From: Bacteroidales bacterium
Lineage (GTDB): Bacteria; Bacteroidota; Bacteroidia; Bacteroidales; Prolixibacteraceae
Length of the DNA stretch: 64,000 nt
Assembly: GCA_012729335.1 (NCBI GenBank)
Contig: JAAYDJ010000036.1
Coordinates: forward strand, 1 to 64,000
Direction of reading: 5' to 3'
Shown here piece after piece: positions 27,095-35,452 of this stretch. Numbering within the stretch: position 1 is the stretch's first letter; each line of letters opens with the position of its first letter. The notes beneath the pieces were generated by a model. The model worked only from the letters and a program-made list of their open reading frames with translations, was not told where the DNA came from and searched no databases. Both the position numbers and the translations under genes were made by a program.

Positions 27095-28438
27095 ATGGAA
27101 GAAAGAACGTTTAAGATATTCGTAGTGGAGGACAACGACTGGTATAACCGGTTACTGGTTCATACACTCTCCCTGAATCCCGATTACGAGATCGCATCCT
27201 TTGTCACGGGGAAGGAGTTTCTTGACAACCTGCACAAAAATCCGGATGTGGTGACCCTTGATTACCGTCTTCCCGACATGCCCGGACTGGAAGTTCTCAA
27301 AAGGATCAAGGCGGTGAATGAGGAGATTCAGGTCATTGCCATATCGGAGCAGGATGACATTGAAGTAGTGGTTGATCTGTTGAAGAACGGGGCGTACGAT
27401 TACATTGTCAAATCGAAGGATATCCGCAGCAGGTTGCTGAACACCGTTGAAAACATCAGGAAAGGAGTGCACCTCAAAAGGGAGATCCAGACGCTCAGAA
27501 GAGAGGTACAGAACAGGTACAGTTTTCAGAATGCCATCATCGGCAGCAGCCAGGCCGCGAAGAGGATCTGCGGGCAGATTGAGAATGCCGCCCGCACAAA
27601 CATTTCGGTGACGATCACGGGGGAAACGGGCACCGGCAAGGAGGTGGTGGCCAAAGCCATCCATTACAACTCGGCAAGGGTAGCGAAGCCCTTTGTGGCC
27701 GTCAACATGGCGGCCATCCCTGGCGAACTGGCCGAAAGCGAACTTTTCGGGCATGAAAAGGGGGCCTTCACAGGTGCCCAGTTCCGCAGGATCGGGAAAT
27801 TTGAGGAAGCCTCAGGAGGAACCCTTTTCCTGGATGAGATTGCGGAAATGGACTTCACCCTGCAGGCAAAGCTTCTGCGGGCATTACAGGAAAAAGAGAT
27901 TGTGAGGGTCGGAAGCAACAAGCCGGTGAAAACCGACTGCCGGATCATTGCCGCGACCAACAAAAACCTCCAGGAAGCCGTGCTCAATAAACAGTTCCGG
28001 CAAGACCTCTATTACCGCCTTTACGGCTTTCAGATCGAACTCCCCCCCCTGCGGGAAAGAGGTAACGACATCATCCTTTTATCGCGCCACTTCATTAAAG
28101 AGTTCTGCGCCGAAAACAATCTCCCCCTGAAATCCCTGTCCAAAACCGCAGCCGACAAGCTGCTCTCCTATGCTTTCCCCGGAAACGTCAGAGAACTGAA
28201 ATCGGTTACCGAACTGGCTGTCGCCCTCTCCACAAACGAGGAGATCACGGAAGACCAGATCATTCTGGGCAACGAAATACTTATGCATGACTATTCCGGC
28301 AGGGAGATGACCCTGCGCGAATACGACATCCACATCGTAAAAAGGTATCTGGAAAGGTATGGCAACAACATCAAACTGGTGGCACAAAAGCTCGACATCG
28401 GCGTGGCCACCATTTACAGGATGCTGAAAGAAACCTGA
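27095..28438 (+). CDS. NtrC-family sigma-54-dependent response regulator
   Basis: Transcription activator acting with sigma-54 RNA polymerase, 447 residues. The REC domain has its phospho-acceptor Asp56 in TLDYRLPD. The AAA+ domain (about 145-380) has Walker A GETGTGKE near 176, the GAFTGA loop at about 223-228 that contacts sigma-54, Walker B GGTLFLDEI, and the sensor region RIIAATNKNL. The C-terminal Fis-type helix-turn-helix reads NNIKLVAQKLDIGVATIYRM. All parts needed for enhancer-dependent activation are present. It is cotranscribed with the upstream hybrid kinase. Forty base pairs after its stop lies a paired palindrome followed by a sigma-54-like promoter, a candidate target with a second copy at 40.3 kb. 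Confidence 0.96.
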   Translation: MEERTFKIFVVEDNDWYNRLLVHTLSLNPDYEIASFVTGKEFLDNLHKNPDVVTLDYRLPDMPGLEVLKRIKAVNEEIQVIAISEQDDIEVVVDLLKNGAYDYIVKSKDIRSRLLNTVENIRKGVHLKREIQTLRREVQNRYSFQNAIIGSSQAAKRICGQIENAARTNISVTITGETGTGKEVVAKAIHYNSARVAKPFVAVNMAAIPGELAESELFGHEKGAFTGAQFRRIGKFEEASGGTLFLDEIAEMDFTLQAKLLRALQEKEIVRVGSNKPVKTDCRIIAATNKNLQEAVLNKQFRQDLYYRLYGFQIELPPLRERGNDIILLSRHFIKEFCAENNLPLKSLSKTAADKLLSYAFPGNVRELKSVTELAVALSTNEEITEDQIILGNEILMHDYSGREMTLREYDIHIVKRYLERYGNNIKLVAQKLDIGVATIYRMLKET

Positions 28439-28477
28439 CCCCCTGACCACAATCCCAGGATAGGTCCTGCCCTGCCC

Positions 28478-28509
28478 TATCAAAATGATAATACCCTATC
28501 ATATTGAGA
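28478..28509 (+). promoter_or_regulatory. Candidate enhancer: two palindromic sites 19 bp apart
   Basis: Site 1 is TATCAAAATGATA (28478-28490), arms TATCA/TGATA with a 3-nt spacer. Site 2 is TATCATATTGAGA (28497-28509), the same layout with one arm mismatch. Their starts are 19 bp apart, close to two helical turns. Site 1 is repeated exactly at 40278-40290, also with a second TCA-N3-TGA site 19 bp on. Position about 90 bp before a sigma-54-type promoter fits an NtrC-family upstream activating sequence. Confidence 0.6.
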
Positions 28510-28568
28510 GGAGAAATTACACACCCCGGAAAAACAACATCCTGCAATACAGTGCGATAAGATTTTCT

Positions 28569-28585
28569 TTGGCTTTTGGCCTGCA
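28569..28585 (+). promoter_or_regulatory. Candidate sigma-54 promoter
   Basis: TTGGCTTTTGGCCTGCA has the invariant GG (28571-28572), exactly 10 bp, then GC (28583-28584), with the flanking TTGGC and TGCA of the -24/-12 consensus. Transcription would start near 28596. No recognised gene lies directly behind it, only a possible 51-codon ORF or small RNA. Confidence 0.5.
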
Positions 28586-28595
28586 TATTGCCACT

Positions 28596-28775
28596 TTAAA
28601 GGCAAAGAAAAAGTCGGGAATGTTTCAGGAGCCACATAAGATCAGCAAACCATTTGTTTTACGCAACCATGATGAAAGGTTCCAGGGCCAGTCTTTCAAG
28701 GAGATTCATCATTGCAGTGTCCCGGCAGATTTCCGGATGACTGGCCTTTTTTCTGACACCAGTTTAGCATCATGA
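28596..28775 (+). ncRNA. Candidate small RNA or 51-residue small protein behind the sigma-54-like promoter
   Basis: If transcription starts near 28596, two readings are possible. As an RNA, GGCCAGTC (28686-28693) pairs exactly with GACTGGCC (28739-28746), with an inner CCGG/CCGG stem, and TTTTTT follows directly: an intrinsic terminator giving a transcript of about 155 nt. As a protein, ATG 28620 opens 51 codons ending at TGA 28775, beginning MFQEPHKISKPFVLRNHDE; that frame runs past the T tract, so the two readings compete. I recognise no family for either. The arrangement, a sigma-54-type promoter next to an NtrC-type gene with nothing annotated behind it, is the reason for listing it. Confidence 0.35.
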
Positions 28776-28822
28776 TAAATCCTTCTCTCTGGGATTTACC
28801 CTCATCAAAAAGTGAAAGTGAC

Positions 28823-28856
28823 AAGGGGCTTCAGCAATGAAGCCCCTTTGTTTTTT
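28823..28856. terminator. Intrinsic terminator before the anion permease 3' end
   Basis: AAGGGGCTT / AAGCCCCTT stem (28823-28831 and 28840-28848) with an 8-nt loop followed by TGTTTTTT on the plus strand; on the minus strand the stem is followed by a T-rich stretch as well. It serves the rightward transcripts and possibly the leftward permease gene. Confidence 0.8.
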
Positions 28857-28898
28857 ACTGGCATGGCTGAAGGTTCTGAGGTGCAGGTTGGCTGCGGG

Positions 28899-30128
28899 TC
28901 ACAGCCATAACCACAACACGGCGATGGAAATAAGGCAGCTGAGCAGGGTGACCGGCAGGCCGATTTTAAAGAACTGCCTGAATCCGATGGTCACCTTTTC
29001 CTTTTCGGCCGATTCGATGACGATAAGGTTGGCCATAGCCCCGATGATGGTGGCGTTTCCCGCCAGGGTCGAGGCCGACGCCAGTGTAAGCCACAGGATG
29101 TCACCCGGGAGGGACTTCAACACGGGAAGCATCATCACCGTATAGGGTACATTGCTTACGATCTGAGACATCAACAGGCTCAATCCATGCAGTTTGACGA
29201 TCCCTTCCAGATCACCCGTCAATACTGAGCCAAAGATAAAAGCGTCCATCAGTCCGGCTTTCACCGCCCCCTCCACCACGATGAAGAGCGACGCAAAAAA
29301 GAGCAGCAACACCCAGTCGACGTTTTTGATGACCTCCGAGGGTTTCACCTTCCCCAGAAGAAGGATCAGGGAGGCCCCTGCCAGGGCGATCACCGGAATG
29401 GAAAGACCAATGATTTTCCCCAGGAAAAAGAGGACTACCACGCCCAGAAAGATGGGCACCGAGAATTTCATGGATGGCATCCGGTAGTGGAAGTGGTTTT
29501 CCCCGGTGGCGATCACGCGCCCCGGCCTGAACTCAGAACGGTAGAACCAGCGTACCATACCCACAATCACGAGCATTCCTGACAAAGAAACAGGCAGAAG
29601 CTTGAAGAAGAAGGTGGCGTAATCGATGCCCGAGGTGATGCCGATCAGCATATTCTGGGGGTTACCGGTGATGGTCATGGCGCTCCCGGTATTGGAAGCA
29701 AGGATTTCGGCGATGAGGTAAGGGACGGGGTTGAGGCGGGAGGTACGGCATATGGCGATAATGACCGGAGTAAAGAGGAGGACCACGGCGTCATTGACCA
29801 GGAAGGCGCTGGCGATGCCTGTCACAAAGGTGATGATGACCAGCAGGCGCCCCGGGGTCCGCGACCAGGAAAGGGTTTTTCGGGCAATCAGAGAGAAGAA
29901 CCCGTCGAGTTGCAGGGTCGAGATAATGATCATCATGCCCAGGAGCAGGGCGATGGTGTTATAGTCGATGGCCTTGACGGCTTCCCCGAGGTCGAGAACC
30001 CCAAAGACAACCATGGCCACCGCTCCGAAGAAGGCCGCCGACGGCCGGTCGACATTGATTCCCGGAAGGCGGGTGAAGATGATCCCCACATAGGTGAAAA
30101 TAAATATGATCAGCGCGGTCAGCTGCAT
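28899..30128 (-). CDS. ArsB/NhaD/SLC13-type anion permease
   Basis: Integral inner-membrane transporter of the ion-transporter (IT) superfamily, 409 residues with about eleven hydrophobic segments. Markers of the group are present: LLGMMIIISTLQLDGFF, FLVNDAVVLLFTPV, SNTGSAMTITGNPQNMLIG (the re-entrant NP motif) and, in the second half, SNVPYTVMMLP with SLLMSQIVSN. The two-fold inverted repeat typical of the family can be followed. Substrates in this superfamily include arsenite, dicarboxylates, sulfate and Na+/H+; none can be chosen from sequence. It appears monocistronic, with its promoter in the 195-bp gap that also contains a 22-bp direct repeat. Confidence 0.88.
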   Translation of the reverse strand: MQLTALIIFIFTYVGIIFTRLPGINVDRPSAAFFGAVAMVVFGVLDLGEAVKAIDYNTIALLLGMMIIISTLQLDGFFSLIARKTLSWSRTPGRLLVIITFVTGIASAFLVNDAVVLLFTPVIIAICRTSRLNPVPYLIAEILASNTGSAMTITGNPQNMLIGITSGIDYATFFFKLLPVSLSGMLVIVGMVRWFYRSEFRPGRVIATGENHFHYRMPSMKFSVPIFLGVVVLFFLGKIIGLSIPVIALAGASLILLLGKVKPSEVIKNVDWVLLLFFASLFIVVEGAVKAGLMDAFIFGSVLTGDLEGIVKLHGLSLLMSQIVSNVPYTVMMLPVLKSLPGDILWLTLASASTLAGNATIIGAMANLIVIESAEKEKVTIGFRQFFKIGLPVTLLSCLISIAVLWLWL

Positions 30129-30258
30129 AGGCCATCTGTTGCCGCAAAGATATCATTATCCCCGATTCAGTTCACATTGTCTGAAGGGAGGGAGAAGGTC
30201 ACCCCACCATGTGAAGATCGTTCTGTCACGAAAGTCAAGGGGAGACCCTGAAGTTGCA

Positions 30259-30302
30259 TCCAGAGCAGGCTGTGGTTTTCTCCAGAGCAGGCTGTGGTTT
30301 TC
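30259..30302. repeat. 22-bp direct repeat, 2 copies
   Basis: Two exact adjacent copies (30259-30280, 30281-30302) starting TCCAGAGCAGGCTGTGG. They lie upstream of the anion permease start and downstream of the ABC permease stop, within a gap that holds no gene. Confidence 0.9.
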
Positions 30303-30323
30303 AATACGTGACAGAAGACAATT

Positions 30324-31442
30324 TTACGCGCTCTTCCGGTATTTCCATATGGCAAAAAGGGTGGACACCAGGGCGATGGCTGTCAGGGCACAGATATCGC
30401 CCTTAATGTCTCCGAAGACAGATCCCTTGAGCATGACCATCCGGTTAATCCGCATGATATAAGCTACGGGATTGAAGAGGTTGATGGTCCGGGCCCACTC
30501 CGGCATGCTCTCAAGGGGAGTGAAAATACCGCTCATCAGCATAAAGATGATCATAAAGAAAAATCCGGCAAACATGAACTGCTGCTGGGTATGGGTAAAA
30601 GTTGAAACGAAAAGGGCAACACCGAGGGCCGCAATCATGAAGATGAAGGAACTCAGGAAGAGGAGGAGGGCATGGCCCTCAAAGGGCATTTGGAAGACCG
30701 CCATACCCACGGCTATCCCCAGGGCCAGGTCAATCAGTCCGATGACCAGAAAAGGGACCATCTTGGCTGCAATGAACTGGTATTTTCTGACCGGAGTGAC
30801 GTTGATCTGCTCAATGGTACCGCTCTCCTTCTCCTTTACCAGGTTAAGTCCAGCCAGTACAAAGGCAATGGCCAACACCAGGATGCCCAGGACACCCGGG
30901 AGCATGTAATACTTGTAGTTGAGCATTTCGTTGTACCAGTAGCGGTGGGTGATGTCCATCTTCGGAACAGCGGAGAGGCCGATATCGCCGGTTTTGCTGG
31001 CTGCGAGGTTGAGGTTGTAATCGCGGATCACACCGCTGACGTAGCCCCAGGTGAGCTGGGCATGGGTGGCATTGATGGCATTAACAGGGACCATCAGCCG
31101 TGAAGGCACGCCGTTGCCCATGTTCTTCCCGAAACCGGCGGGAATTTCCAGGAGAAGGTCGCACTGGTCGCGGTGCATCAGATCAAAAGCCTCCTTTCCG
31201 GAAAGGGTGGTGTGGGTGACCCTGAAAAAGGAGGAACCCTCCAATTGAGAAATCAGGGCCCGCGACTCCACACTCCGGTCCCGGTCTATGACACACATCT
31301 TTACATTCCTGATCTCAAAGGTGACGGCCGGCACCAGTATGAGCATCTGGACTATGGGAATGGCAAAAATGGCCTTCCCGATAAACTTGTCCCTGAAAAT
31401 CTGCAGAAACTCCTTTCTTATGAGGTAGAAGATGGTTCTCAT
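30324..31442 (-). CDS. ABC-2 type efflux permease (second permease of pair)
   Basis: Inner-membrane permease of a drug/lipid-type ABC exporter, 372 residues. One N-terminal membrane segment (about 20-45, IFAIPIVQMLILVPAV) is followed by a large periplasmic domain (about 46-180) and five more membrane helices, the ABC2_membrane_3 layout of YbhR/YbhS/YhhJ proteins. The conserved stretch KEKESGTIEQINVTPVR at about 208-224 is the coupling region of this family. It is the last gene of a seven-gene leftward operon; the other permease gene lies 18 bp upstream and the pair should form a heterodimer. Confidence 0.92.
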   Translation of the reverse strand: MRTIFYLIRKEFLQIFRDKFIGKAIFAIPIVQMLILVPAVTFEIRNVKMCVIDRDRSVESRALISQLEGSSFFRVTHTTLSGKEAFDLMHRDQCDLLLEIPAGFGKNMGNGVPSRLMVPVNAINATHAQLTWGYVSGVIRDYNLNLAASKTGDIGLSAVPKMDITHRYWYNEMLNYKYYMLPGVLGILVLAIAFVLAGLNLVKEKESGTIEQINVTPVRKYQFIAAKMVPFLVIGLIDLALGIAVGMAVFQMPFEGHALLLFLSSFIFMIAALGVALFVSTFTHTQQQFMFAGFFFMIIFMLMSGIFTPLESMPEWARTINLFNPVAYIMRINRMVMLKGSVFGDIKGDICALTAIALVSTLFAIWKYRKSA

Positions 31443-31460
31443 CGTTTGTCTCCCGCTCTT

Positions 31461-32570
31461 TTATTCCAGTCTGACCTTAAAACTTCTGATGCTCATCACC
31501 ACAAAGAAAACCGCAAACAGGAACAGGATCAGGGTTTCCTTCCATACATGGAGGAACCCGGTTCCCTTGATCATAATATTCTTGAGAATGACAATAAAAT
31601 AGCGGGGAGGCAGCACGGCGCTGACCCACCGGTAGGCTCCCGGCATGCTTTCTACGGGAAAGATAAAACCCGAAAGGAGGACGGTGGGGAGCATTCCCCC
31701 CACCAGGGTGATAAAGATGGCCTGTTGCATGGTTTTGGCCACCGAAGAGATGAGGATGCCCAGGCTCAGGCTCATCAGGATGTAAAGCATGACCTCCAGC
31801 CACAGCAGAAACAGGCTCCCCTTGACCTCCAGCCCGAACACCAGCCGTGAGAGCAATATGATCAGGACAGCATCGATCAGGGAGAGAAAGAAATAGGGGA
31901 TCACCTTACCCATGATGATCTGTATGGGTTTCAGGGGGGAGACCAGTAAGGCCTCCATGGTTCCGAACTCCTTTTCGCGGGTAAGGGTGATGGAGGTCAT
32001 CAGGGCACAGATCAGGATCATGATCATGGTGATCAGTCCGGGTACAAACATGTACTGGCTTTTAAGTGCAGGGTTGTAGACCATTCTGACTTCGGGTTGC
32101 ACCAGGAGGTTGGCGGTGACGGCGGTTCCGGCCAGCTCACGGTTGACATCGGCGGCAATGGCCGAGATGAAGCTGGTGGCCTGCGTGGCTACATTGGGTT
32201 CAGAACCGTCGGTGACGATGTGAAGGGTCGCCCTGCCTTCACTGAGGAGATTCCGCCCGAAATGTTCCCCAAAGATGATAACGACCTTGACCCGCTGGCT
32301 TCTGAGGGCCCCGTCAATCTCCCCGTAGTTCTCCAGGTCGCCGGCACGCATGAAAAAACCTGAAGAGGAGATCTTGTCCGCTATTTTTTGGGTCATCTCA
32401 TCGCGTGAAAGGTCGAGGAAGGCCACTCTGACATCCTTGAGTTCAGTGGTGATGACAAATCCGAAGAGCAGGGTCATCAGGGCAGGGATCACAAAAAGGA
32501 TGATCATGGTCAGGGGATCCCTGAAGATATGGATGAACTCCTTTCTGACAAAACCGGCAAACCTTTTCAT
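31461..32570 (-). CDS. ABC-2 type efflux permease (first permease of pair)
   Basis: Partner permease, 369 residues, with the same layout: N-terminal membrane helix (IILFVIPALMTLLFGFV), periplasmic domain, then five helices. The family coupling segment reads TREKEFGTMEALLVSPLKP. Its start overlaps the end of the upstream ATPase gene by 4 bp (32567-32570), implying translational coupling. With the second permease it would build the transmembrane part of an exporter comparable to YbhFSR or YhhJ/RbbA systems. Confidence 0.93.
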   Translation of the reverse strand: MKRFAGFVRKEFIHIFRDPLTMIILFVIPALMTLLFGFVITTELKDVRVAFLDLSRDEMTQKIADKISSSGFFMRAGDLENYGEIDGALRSQRVKVVIIFGEHFGRNLLSEGRATLHIVTDGSEPNVATQATSFISAIAADVNRELAGTAVTANLLVQPEVRMVYNPALKSQYMFVPGLITMIMILICALMTSITLTREKEFGTMEALLVSPLKPIQIIMGKVIPYFFLSLIDAVLIILLSRLVFGLEVKGSLFLLWLEVMLYILMSLSLGILISSVAKTMQQAIFITLVGGMLPTVLLSGFIFPVESMPGAYRWVSAVLPPRYFIVILKNIMIKGTGFLHVWKETLILFLFAVFFVVMSIRSFKVRLE

Positions 32571-33310
32571 ATCGTGACATGTTGAGGCCGGGCAATTTTT
32601 ACGAAGACCTCTTCGACCGATGCGGCCTGCCAGGTCGATTTGAGTTCCTCAGGGGTACCGATGGCCACGATTTTTCCTTCGCTCATGATGGAGATCCGGT
32701 CACAGTATTCGGCCTCATCCATGTAGTGCGTGGTGACGAAAACGGTGATACCGGCGGCGGCGGTTTCATAGATCAGTTCCCAGAATTGGCGGCGGGCCAC
32801 AGGGTCCACGCCTCCTGTAGGCTCATCGAGGAAGACAATCCGGGGTTGATGAAGGACCGCCACCGAGAAGGCGAGTTTCTGCCGGAAACCCAGGGGAAGC
32901 CCGGCGATCAGCCGGTCGCCGTACGCACTGAACTGGAGCCGGTCAAGGAGCTCTCCGCATCTCTCCCGGATCACCTTTTTGGGCATGCCATATATCCCTC
33001 CATAAAGCATGATGTTCTCCCTGACCGTCAGATCCTCGTAGAGGGAAAACTTCTGGCACATGTATCCGATGTTTTTCTTGATCTTTTCGGGTTCCCTGGC
33101 GGCGTCAAAACCGGCCACCCTCACCGATCCGGAGGTGGGCTGCGAGAGTCCCGACAAAATCCTGATGGCCGTGGTCTTTCCGGCGCCGTTGGCCCCCAGG
33201 AAACCAAAGATCTCACCCTCGTACACATCAAATGAGAGGTGATCATTGGCGGTGAAAGCGCCGAACTTCTTCACCAGTTGCCTGACGGTGATGACTGCCT
33301 GTTTGCCCAT
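32567..33310 (-). CDS. ABC transporter ATPase, efflux type
   Basis: Nucleotide-binding subunit, 247 residues. Walker A is GANGAGKTT, Walker B is RIVFLDEPTGG, and the H-loop is VTTHYMDEAEYC. The signature region reads LPLGFRQKLAF rather than LSGGQ, a degenerate form often seen in one ATPase of this exporter class (as in the two halves of YbhF). The second ATPase gene upstream has a canonical LSGGM signature, so the pair probably forms one canonical and one degenerate catalytic site, as in fused YbhF-like proteins. The C-terminus lacks an extra domain. Confidence 0.94.
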   Translation of the reverse strand: MGKQAVITVRQLVKKFGAFTANDHLSFDVYEGEIFGFLGANGAGKTTAIRILSGLSQPTSGSVRVAGFDAAREPEKIKKNIGYMCQKFSLYEDLTVRENIMLYGGIYGMPKKVIRERCGELLDRLQFSAYGDRLIAGLPLGFRQKLAFSVAVLHQPRIVFLDEPTGGVDPVARRQFWELIYETAAAGITVFVTTHYMDEAEYCDRISIMSEGKIVAIGTPEELKSTWQAASVEEVFVKIARPQHVTI

Positions 33311-33369
33311 GCGGTAGTTTTATAATTCCATGTTCATTTCATACTCCAATCCCAATGTTTGCCGGAGGG

Positions 33370-34308
33370 TCATGGACCGGCGTGTGCCCCGCCCATGAGT
33401 TCAAGGAAGCAGTCTTCGATGCCGGCGCGGATTTCGGTAATCCGGGCATCGGTGATTCCCACCTCCCGGAGGAAATTTTCCAGGCCGGAGGCACGCCCCT
33501 CTTCCCTGAAGGTCACGTGGACGTCTTCTCCGAAAGGCCATGCGGTCCTTGTTTCCGGAAATTTCCGCAGGGCAGTGATGAGTCTGAATTTTTCTGCCGA
33601 CCGCACGCTGTAAAGCCTCCGGGAGTACCCTTGTCTGATGTTTTCAGGGGTATCGATGGCCAGAATACGGCCTTCCTGGAGAAGGGCTACGCGGTCACAG
33701 CGCATGGCCTCATCCATGTAAGGCGTCGACACCAGGACCGTAATGCGGTGTTCCCTGAGTTGGCGGAGCATCTCCCAGAATTCGGTACGTGAAACGGCAT
33801 CCACACCGGTGGTGGGTTCGTCGAGGACCAGCAGGCGTGGCCGGTGGATCAGGGCGCAGGAAAGGGCCAGCTTTTGTTTCATCCCTCCGGAAAGGCGCCC
33901 CGCCAGCCGGTTCGTGAAAGGTTCGATATGGGTATAGATGTCGCGGATCAGGTCGTAATTCTCCTCAATGGTGGTCCCGAACACCGAGGCATAAAACCGG
34001 AGGTTTTCCCCGACGGTCAGGTCCATGTAAAGACTGAACCGACCCGGCATGTAACCGATTTCACCGCGAAGCTTCCGGAACTCCCTGACCACATCACGCC
34101 CCAAAACGGTCATGGAACCCTTTCCGGGCAACAGCAGGGTGGTGAGGATACGGAAAAGGGTGGTTTTCCCGGCGCCGTCAGGACCGATAAACCCGAAGAT
34201 CTCCCCTTCGTTCACCCCAAAGGAAATTTCCTTCAGGGCCTCTGTGGTCCCGAAACTTTTAGCGATTCCCGACGCCCTGATCACCTCCTGTTTCTGTTCA
34301 TTCCTCAT
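33370..34308 (-). CDS. ABC transporter ATPase, efflux type, with C-terminal extension
   Basis: Nucleotide-binding subunit, 312 residues. Walker A is GPDGAGKTT, signature LSGGMKQKL, Walker B RLLVLDEPTTG, H-loop VSTPYMDEAMRC (the usual His is Pro here: STPYMDEA against STHYMDEA in the partner). About 80 residues follow the ATPase fold (from about 230), as in DrrA/YbhF-like proteins. Together with the second ATPase it powers the two permeases. The altered H-loop in this subunit and the altered signature in the other are complementary defects, which fits one active composite site; that is inference. Confidence 0.93.
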   Translation of the reverse strand: MRNEQKQEVIRASGIAKSFGTTEALKEISFGVNEGEIFGFIGPDGAGKTTLFRILTTLLLPGKGSMTVLGRDVVREFRKLRGEIGYMPGRFSLYMDLTVGENLRFYASVFGTTIEENYDLIRDIYTHIEPFTNRLAGRLSGGMKQKLALSCALIHRPRLLVLDEPTTGVDAVSRTEFWEMLRQLREHRITVLVSTPYMDEAMRCDRVALLQEGRILAIDTPENIRQGYSRRLYSVRSAEKFRLITALRKFPETRTAWPFGEDVHVTFREEGRASGLENFLREVGITDARITEIRAGIEDCFLELMGGAHAGP

Positions 34309-34452
34309 GTCGATTGACTAAGTTTCCTTGTTGATTGCCGGAATCTCTGTTCTGCCTGAAAGGCGGAAGAGCCGGTTCAGAAAAGGTCCGTCCCCGGCTT
34401 TCCCGGTGTCTGACCATCAGCGACCCTCCCTGTACGGCCCGGGCGATTCAGT

Positions 34453-35337
34453 TCAGAAAAGGGCTTCCCCGGGCATTCCCGGTTTCATGGAGCCGTCATT
34501 GGCCACGTCAATGGTTACGGCATAGACCAAAGTCACCCGCTCTTCCCTGGTCTGGATGATCTTCGGGGTGAATTCGGCTTTGTCAGACACATGGCTTACG
34601 GTTCCCGGAAAGCTGCGGTAATCCTTCTCCCCGTCGTCAATGCGCACCGTACAGGGAGCTCCTGTCTTCACTTTTACCAGCTGGGCCCCGCTGACATATA
34701 CCTTGAGCCTGACCACCGAGAGGTCAGCCAGTTTGGCCAGAGGCCTCCCGGGGGCCGTTATCTCGCCCGCCTCGGCATATTTCTCCAGAATCACCCCTTT
34801 CAGAGGACTCCTTACATGGCTCCGGCGGATCTGCTCATCGAGGGTGGCCATTTTTGAGGCCAGGAGTGTCTGCTCAGCGGCAATGGAGGCCTTCTGGGTG
34901 TGGTTGGCCGCCATCTGCTTCCTCAAAACGGCCACCTGACCCGTCAGGTCATCATATTGTTTCTGCGTGGCGGCATCATTCTTCAGCATCTTTTCGATCC
35001 GGGAGATGTTCACTTCCAGGTTTTCAATCTGCTGCCTGAGGATGTCATTCTGGCCGTTCACCTGTGGAATGCGGGTCATCACACTCTTCATGGAGGCTTC
35101 CAGTTCTCCCTTCTGAAGATGAAAAAGGGTGGTGTCGATCAGGGCGATCTCCTCTCCCTCGGCGATGTCCTGCCCCTCCCTGATTTCAAAGAGGAGGATG
35201 CGGCCTCCGGTTTCCGCAGACACGGTCACCTCGGTGACCTCAAAAGTGCCATAGGCATCGGCCTGGCCCGTTTCACTATGGCAACCGGTAAAAACCAGGG
35301 CAGCAACCCAAAGAATGATCTGTGCTCTCATATCCAT
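34453..35337 (-). CDS. HlyD-family periplasmic adaptor (membrane fusion) lipoprotein
   Basis: Periplasmic adaptor linking the ABC exporter to the outer-membrane channel, 294 residues. A lipobox at Cys19 (LVFTGC) anchors it to a membrane. The biotinyl-lipoyl-like domain reads VSAETGGRILLFEIREGQDI (about 40-60), followed by a long coiled-coil hairpin (about 75-165) and the second lipoyl half (VRSPLKGVILEKYAEAGE). The C-terminus ends early with PGMPGEALF, so there is a beta-barrel but no long membrane-proximal domain. It lies between the TolC-like gene and the ATPase genes. The 144-bp gap behind its stop contains a degraded copy of its own last codons (34375-34418). Confidence 0.93.
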   Translation of the reverse strand: MDMRAQIILWVAALVFTGCHSETGQADAYGTFEVTEVTVSAETGGRILLFEIREGQDIAEGEEIALIDTTLFHLQKGELEASMKSVMTRIPQVNGQNDILRQQIENLEVNISRIEKMLKNDAATQKQYDDLTGQVAVLRKQMAANHTQKASIAAEQTLLASKMATLDEQIRRSHVRSPLKGVILEKYAEAGEITAPGRPLAKLADLSVVRLKVYVSGAQLVKVKTGAPCTVRIDDGEKDYRSFPGTVSHVSDKAEFTPKIIQTREERVTLVYAVTIDVANDGSMKPGMPGEALF

Positions 35338-35452
35338 CTGACTTTTATTATGTTGTTCTCAATTTCCGGAGCTGAAGGAGTGAACTACCCCTGCCGCTCT
35401 TCCCTACAGGGAAACACCCTTCCAGGGAATCCTGCATTGCGTATGAAAACGG

